From Syngnathus acus (Eukaryota > Chordata > Actinopteri > Syngnathiformes > Syngnathidae): 64,000 nt of DNA. Location of the stretch: NCBI RefSeq assembly GCF_901709675.1, contig NC_051103.1, positions 8,801,793-8,865,792 of the forward strand. The letters run 5' to 3'. The notes under the pieces were generated by a model that searched no databases, was not told where the DNA came from, and was given only the letters and a program-made list of their open reading frames with translations. A program made the position numbers and the translations under genes. Below, one piece after another: positions 56,197-64,000 of the stretch. Position 1 is the first letter of the stretch. The number at the start of each line of letters is the position of its first letter.

Positions 56197-56209
56197 GCAG
56201 CAGAGGGCG
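56197..56209 (+). promoter_or_regulatory. CTCF-like motif
   Basis: GCAGCAGAGGGCG on the plus strand, one outer mismatch to the core, 160 bp after the previous motif in the same orientation. Confidence 0.45.
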
Positions 56210-56395
56210 TCATGTTGGCGCCCCTCTGCTCTGCTGCCATCCAAACAAGACGCGTCGGTGTGCGTGCGCGCGAGCGAGCAGTGCAGCATCACGGCGTGGC
56301 AAGGCGCGAAGCAGCACCTCCTCACAAGCTCAAGAAGCGGGACCCAGGTGGCGACCACTCAGTCCGTCCGACCGTCATGACATATCGCTGCGACG

Positions 56396-59803
<3,408 letters not shown>

Positions 59804-61386
59804 CAAAGCCCTTTGGGCCACAACTGCCTGCCTGCCTGCCTGCCTGCCTCCCTCCCTTCCACTCCTGACCCCGCAGCGCCGGGCGCCATTGGAATCTTGG
59901 ACCGGCTGCTGCTTCACAAGTAGCGTGTGCACACTTTTCCCTCTTCACTTGTGGCACACAGAAATGTTGGAAGAACATTGCTGGTGAGACCCGAGCAGCC
60001 GTTGTGTGGAATGGTCTCACGCGGGAGGACAAAGCGCACAATGGTCTTTCCGTGTCCTCATTGGCAAGAAGCACAAGCGCGCGGCTTTCTGATTGGTCGC
60101 GCGTATACTTTGACCCCCCCAGCCCACGCCCCCCTACCTCCCTCCCTCCCTCCCGAGAGGGCCGCCTCCTCCGAGTGCCTTCTTCTCTGGCCCGGAGGGT
60201 TGCCACGTTTTGGCCAGCGCCAATCTTGCTTTGGACCTCGGCCTGCATGTTTTCATTGAAAAGGTCACAAAATTGACTTCCGGTCGGTGGTCCAAGTTTA
60301 CACTAACTTCTTCTTCTGCTTCTTATTGAAAATCCAACCTTTGTGCTCATGTGCTGTTTTGTGTTTGTGTTGACGTTTGATGAGCCACAATGACCGCTGC
60401 ACTTGTTTCCTTCTTCTTCTTCTTCTACTTCTTGTAAGGATGAGGAGCCCCATTGTGACGTTTGTGTACAAAGGAGAAATAAATGTGTTCATCACTCGCT
60501 GGTGGAAGCTTCATGGTAAAGAATGGAAAATGAACACCCTGCCAGACGAATGTTCATTGCACAATACGCTTGAGCTTCTTGACAGCCATTTCTGTAAAAG
60601 CCCAATATTATATGATTGTTAAAAAAAAATCCTTCAATTCTTGTCAGTAAAATACTCACTTGCATAAAATTGAACATCATAATTGCATTGTGGTGTATAC
60701 CGATTTTAGAATATAGTTTACAAGCTACTGTTTACACAATCACAATCATTTCAGGCGACAAATGAAAAAAATGCGTCAGGAAGCCATTTTTGGGGGCATG
60801 TGGTGTGGCCAAATTCAATAAACTTTGAAAATGTACTGTGTATGAACTTGCTTATTATTTTAATGTGTTGACTAATTTTATTAAATGCATTAATTATTTC
60901 ACGTCACTTGTACAGCAGACTAGAAAACAAGTCCGGAATTTAGAATTTTCTCTTCATTTCCGTGACGTGAAGAAGCCAAAACCGGCACAGTCACGTGGCG
61001 CCCCGGGTCATGTGACCGTGGTTGCGTTCACCCAAAACATCTTTGAGCGAGCGACGTTAAAATTAGTCGGTCGGGCGGGCGCCTTTCTACTTTTTCTGTC
61101 TTCCCGTTGACCCGCTTCGATTCGGATGTGACCAACGAGCAGGTTAGTAAGAAATGAACCCATTCAAACGCTTCGATAGTTTGTTTGTTCGTTAGCTCGA
61201 CCGTTAGCCACCTAGCTTTCTATGCTAACTTGCGCCGTTAGCTCCCACTTTGTGGCGATGATCGGTTGACATAACAACAATGTCTTATGAGGCGTCTAAT
61301 GTCCTATTAGTCTCTTTTCTCAGCAAGCGAGTCGACGGCACACATGAGCGTGAGGGAGCATCATTGACGTCGTCAGCTGTCACACA
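59804..61386. other. fam171a2 3' UTR and grn 5' region
   Basis: The fam171a2 3' UTR runs to an AATAAA at 60478 and has CCTG and CCTC repeats at 59826-59860 and a CTT run at 60411-60431. A second AATAAA is at 60815. From about 60940 on, the CpG- and E-box-containing DNA (CACGTGGCG at 60991) is the likely grn promoter. The candidate non-coding first exon ends with the start codon at 61389. Confidence 0.5.
60478..60483 (+). other. polyadenylation signal of fam171a2
   Basis: AATAAA followed by GTGTTC, 675 bp after the stop codon. Confidence 0.65.
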
Positions 61387-61483
61387 ATGGTAAGTCGACG
61401 CCCGTGATGTCCGACTAATTGAAGACGTCCTCGGTAACATGAATGGTAGGTACAGTACAGTCATCAGCGAGAGCGAGCGAAAG

Positions 61484-61540
<57 letters not shown>

Positions 61541-63739
61541 ATGATTCATGATGCTGACGTCGGCCCGGACGGGCTGCATTTGGGCAAACAATTCACGGAC
61601 TGCTCGCCATTTGACCTATTGTGATTTCCTGGGCACAGGTGTTGTGGTGCGTGTTGGCGGCCAGCCTACTCGGTGCCAGCGGGGCGCTAGTGTGTCCCGA
61701 CGGCGGCGCCTGCCAGGACGGAAGTACGTGCTGCAAGGACTTTGCGGGACGCTACGGCTGCTGCCCCTTGCCTCGGGTAAGTCCTCACGCGCCCGTGCCA
61801 ACGTGTGGCGCCATGACTTTAGCGTGCGCGTGTGTTGCGTGGCGGCGCCGCTGCAGGCCGTATGCTGCTCGGACGGCCTCCATTGTTGTCCGGAAGGCAC
61901 CGCGTGTGACCTGCAGCATGCCACGTGTAGCAACCAGATGCTGACTCTTCCCTGGAGGAGGTCACTTCCTCCCCAGCAGGTACCGGTGGGAACGGGTGTG
62001 CCGCAAAATGGCAGTCATGTTAGCTTTGTGCTAATATCTAGAGGGAAAAGCTGTAGACAGGCTAACTCCAAGTTTGAACTTGCTGGAAAACTGTTCAGAG
62101 GATGGCGGCCACGTTGTGCCCGGACGGGCAGTCGGAGTGTCCGGACGCCACCACATGCTGCCAGCTGCTCGACGGCTCGTGGGGGTGCTGTCCGTTGGCT
62201 AAGGTGAGGCGCCGCCCATGCATTTCGCCGGGTGAGCCGCCGACCGACCGACCGACCGACTCCTCCCGCAGGCGGTGTGCTGCGCCGACAAGCTTCACTG
62301 TTGCCCCAAGGGGACTGTCTGCGATCTCGCCAGCTCCAGATGCATGTCGCCCGGCGGTGACTGGCGGCCCCTGATGGACAAGCTGCCCGCCACGCCTCGT
62401 GTCAGCGGTCCGGGTAGGCTCAATCCATGCGCTGGACTTGCACCGTTTGGAGGAAGGAAAAGCTGCGCCGGCGGCTCCCGCTGACCATTGCCGTCCCTCC
62501 TCCGCCCGCCCGCCACGCAGGCACGTCGTCGACGCCGTGTCCCGGTGGGGCGAGCCTCTGCCCCGACACTTTCACCTGCTGCCAACGGCTGGGAGGCGAC
62601 TACGGCTGCTGCCCAATGCCCGACGTAAGACCGACACAATCAGACCAAATGTGAGCTTTGCGTCCAGCCCGCACTTGCTGTGTGCGTGTGTGCGTGTGTG
62701 CGTGCGTGCGTGCGTGTCTCGGGCAGGCCACGTGCTGCTCGGACGGCCTTCACTGCTGTCCTCGCGGTACCGCCTGCAACTTAGCCGCCGGCACGTGTGA
62801 CGGCGCCGCCTCCGTCCTTGCCGCCTCGCCCCCAATGGCAAAAGGCGACGCGGCGCCCGGCGTCGCCCGGCTCGCCAAGACGGCCGCCACGACGGGCGTG
62901 ACCGCCTGCGACGAGCGCACCGGCTGCCCCAAAGGCGCCAGCTGCTGCTTCATGAAGAGCGCTGGCGAGTGGGGCTGCTGCCCGCTGCCGCAGGTAGTGA
63001 AGCGAAGCGGGTCCCCCACGCCAAACCCAGCTTTGTGATGTGCGTGTGCGCCGCGCTCTCCGTCCTCAGGCGGTGTGCTGCCAGGACGGCTCCCACTGCT
63101 GCCCCGCTGGGCACACGTGCCGACCAGGGCGCGCGTCGTGTTCCCGAGGATTCCCCTGGCTGGCCAAAAGGCCGGCGGCCAAAAGGCCGGCGGCCAAGGC
63201 GGCGCCGCGCCCGCCGCCGGCCCTCGCCGACGTCAAGTGCGATGACAAGAGCAGCTGCGCGGCGGGCACCACCTGTTGCAAGTTGCCCAGCGGAGAGTGG
63301 GGCTGCTGCCCGCTCCTCAAGGTGCCTTTTTCTGGCAGCCGGGAAAAGGCGGCGCAGGCGTGACGGTGCTTTGCGTCCTCCGCACCGCAGGCCGTGTGCT
63401 GCGCCGACCGCGAGCACTGCTGCCCGCAAGGCTACTCGTGCAACATGGAGACGGGAACGTGCGAGAAGCCGGCCGCCGCCGCCGTGCCGTGCGACGCTGC
63501 CTCGGCTTGCGGCGAGCGGGAGACGTGCTGCCGGAGCTCCGCTTCAGGTTGGGCCTGCTGCCCCTCCCCCCAGGTGCGTCCTCACTCGGCCCCTCGCGTT
63601 TCCTAGAGCGCCGGTCTGAGGCCCCGCTGTCGCCCGCCAGGCGGTTTGCTGCGACGACACGGAGCGCTGCTGTCCCGCCCGCCACTCGTGCGGCCCCGGC
63701 GGCACCTGCGTCCTGACCTCGCCGGTCGGACTGCTTTGA
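61387..63739 (+). CDS. grn: Progranulin
   Basis: Secreted and lysosomal glycoprotein cut into granulin peptides, with roles in lysosome function, neuronal survival and inflammation. Exons: 61387-61389 (ATG only), 61639-61776, 61857-61979, 62099-62203, 62272-62413, 62521-62624, 62727-62993, 63070-63321, 63391-63573, 63641-63739; 471 residues (human 593). The signal peptide is MVLWCVLAASLLGASGA. Six granulin modules follow, each with the CC-CC-CC-CC ladder and WGCCP/AVCC pattern, and each cut by an intron between its halves just before the AVCC or ATCC step, as in other vertebrate granulin genes. Human has seven and a half, so this is a shorter form. Module 4 to 5 linkers are Ala/Pro/Lys-rich with a small RPAAK duplication. 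The start choice depends on an exon ending exactly at ATG|GTAAGT. Position next to fam171a2 matches human; the grna/grnb assignment cannot be made here. Confidence 0.94.
61487..61539. repeat. (GA)n microsatellite
   Basis: About 26 GA units in grn intron 1, about 100 bp after the donor. Confidence 0.95.
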
Positions 63740-63815
63740 GCGTCGAGGGTGCCATCCATGCCCGCTGGCCGCTTCTGCCTCGACAAACGAGTGACCGCAA
63801 GTGTTTTTCCATTTC

Positions 63816-63821
63816 AATAAA
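63816..63821 (+). other. polyadenylation signal of grn
   Basis: AATAAA, 77 bp after the stop codon, giving a very short 3' UTR. Confidence 0.8.
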
Positions 63822-63946
63822 ATGCGAAAGGTGAGCCTTGACGCGTTTTGCTGCTTTTCTTCATTCATGAATTGCCGCTTAGAAGCTGAGCAAACAGCTG
63901 AGCAAAGTGACCACTGCGCCCTTTGCATGTTGCCAGGGAGACCACA

Positions 63947-63948
<2 letters not shown>

Positions 63949-64000
<52 letters not shown>
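63949..64000. repeat. (CA)n microsatellite at window end
   Basis: At least 24 CA units running off the end of the window, downstream of grn. Confidence 0.95.

Larger units (their letters stand above)
54887..56395. other. kansl1 3' UTR and fam171a2 promoter region
   Basis: kansl1 3' UTR extends to an ATTAAA at 55708 and has C runs at 55248-55268 and 55401-55419 and an A run at 55558-55572. From 55730 to 56395 lies the fam171a2 upstream region with two CTCF-like motifs (56034, 56197). No other gene is seen. Confidence 0.55.

Overview
The window is nuclear DNA from a teleost fish. The coding content is nine vertebrate genes with GT-AG introns, mostly 60-300 bp long. The sequence is rich in di- and tetranucleotide microsatellites, and it carries a full-length SINE of the fish type plus the tail of an L2/Rex1-like LINE. 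The species cannot be named from what is visible; a compact percomorph-type genome fits best.

Layout, left to right: psd (EFA6A, +, 1589-10267, with a second internal first exon at 6801-7010); chuk (IKK-alpha, +, 12007-16419); tubgcp2 (gamma-tubulin complex component 2, -, 16879-21366), tail-to-tail with chuk; kctd2 (+, 22255-23877), head-to-head with tubgcp2 across a CRE-rich promoter; a repeat-rich gap holding a pentameric minisatellite and a LINE fragment; a TAP2-type ABC transporter (+, 27490-30473); crhr1 (CRH receptor 1, +, 34750-42891); a gap with two SINE copies; kansl1 (+, 49822-54886, non-coding first exon near 48.2 kb); fam171a2 (+, 56396-59803); grn (progranulin, +, 61387-63739). 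All nine reading frames can be followed through exon phases to a stop codon.

The genes do not form a pathway; the region is a patchwork of conserved synteny. psd, chuk and tubgcp2 lie on human chromosome 10q. kctd2, crhr1, kansl1, fam171a2 and grn lie on human 17q, the last four all in 17q21.31. The junction falls at the tubgcp2/kctd2 bidirectional promoter. mapt, which sits between CRHR1 and KANSL1 in human, is not seen here.

The most unusual observations are: (1) a psd Sec7 domain that lacks its N-terminal part and has Gly where the exchange-catalysing Glu should be; (2) an extra in-frame, phase-symmetric crhr1 exon carrying four copies of a 7-residue N-glycosylation repeat between the first two ectodomain cysteines; (3) long TG tracts abutting 3' splice sites in fam171a2, crhr1 and grn; (4) a TAP2-type transporter in a non-MHC setting; (5) CTCF-like motifs at several gene boundaries. 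Protein comparisons rest on recalled family sequences; no alignment or database search was run.
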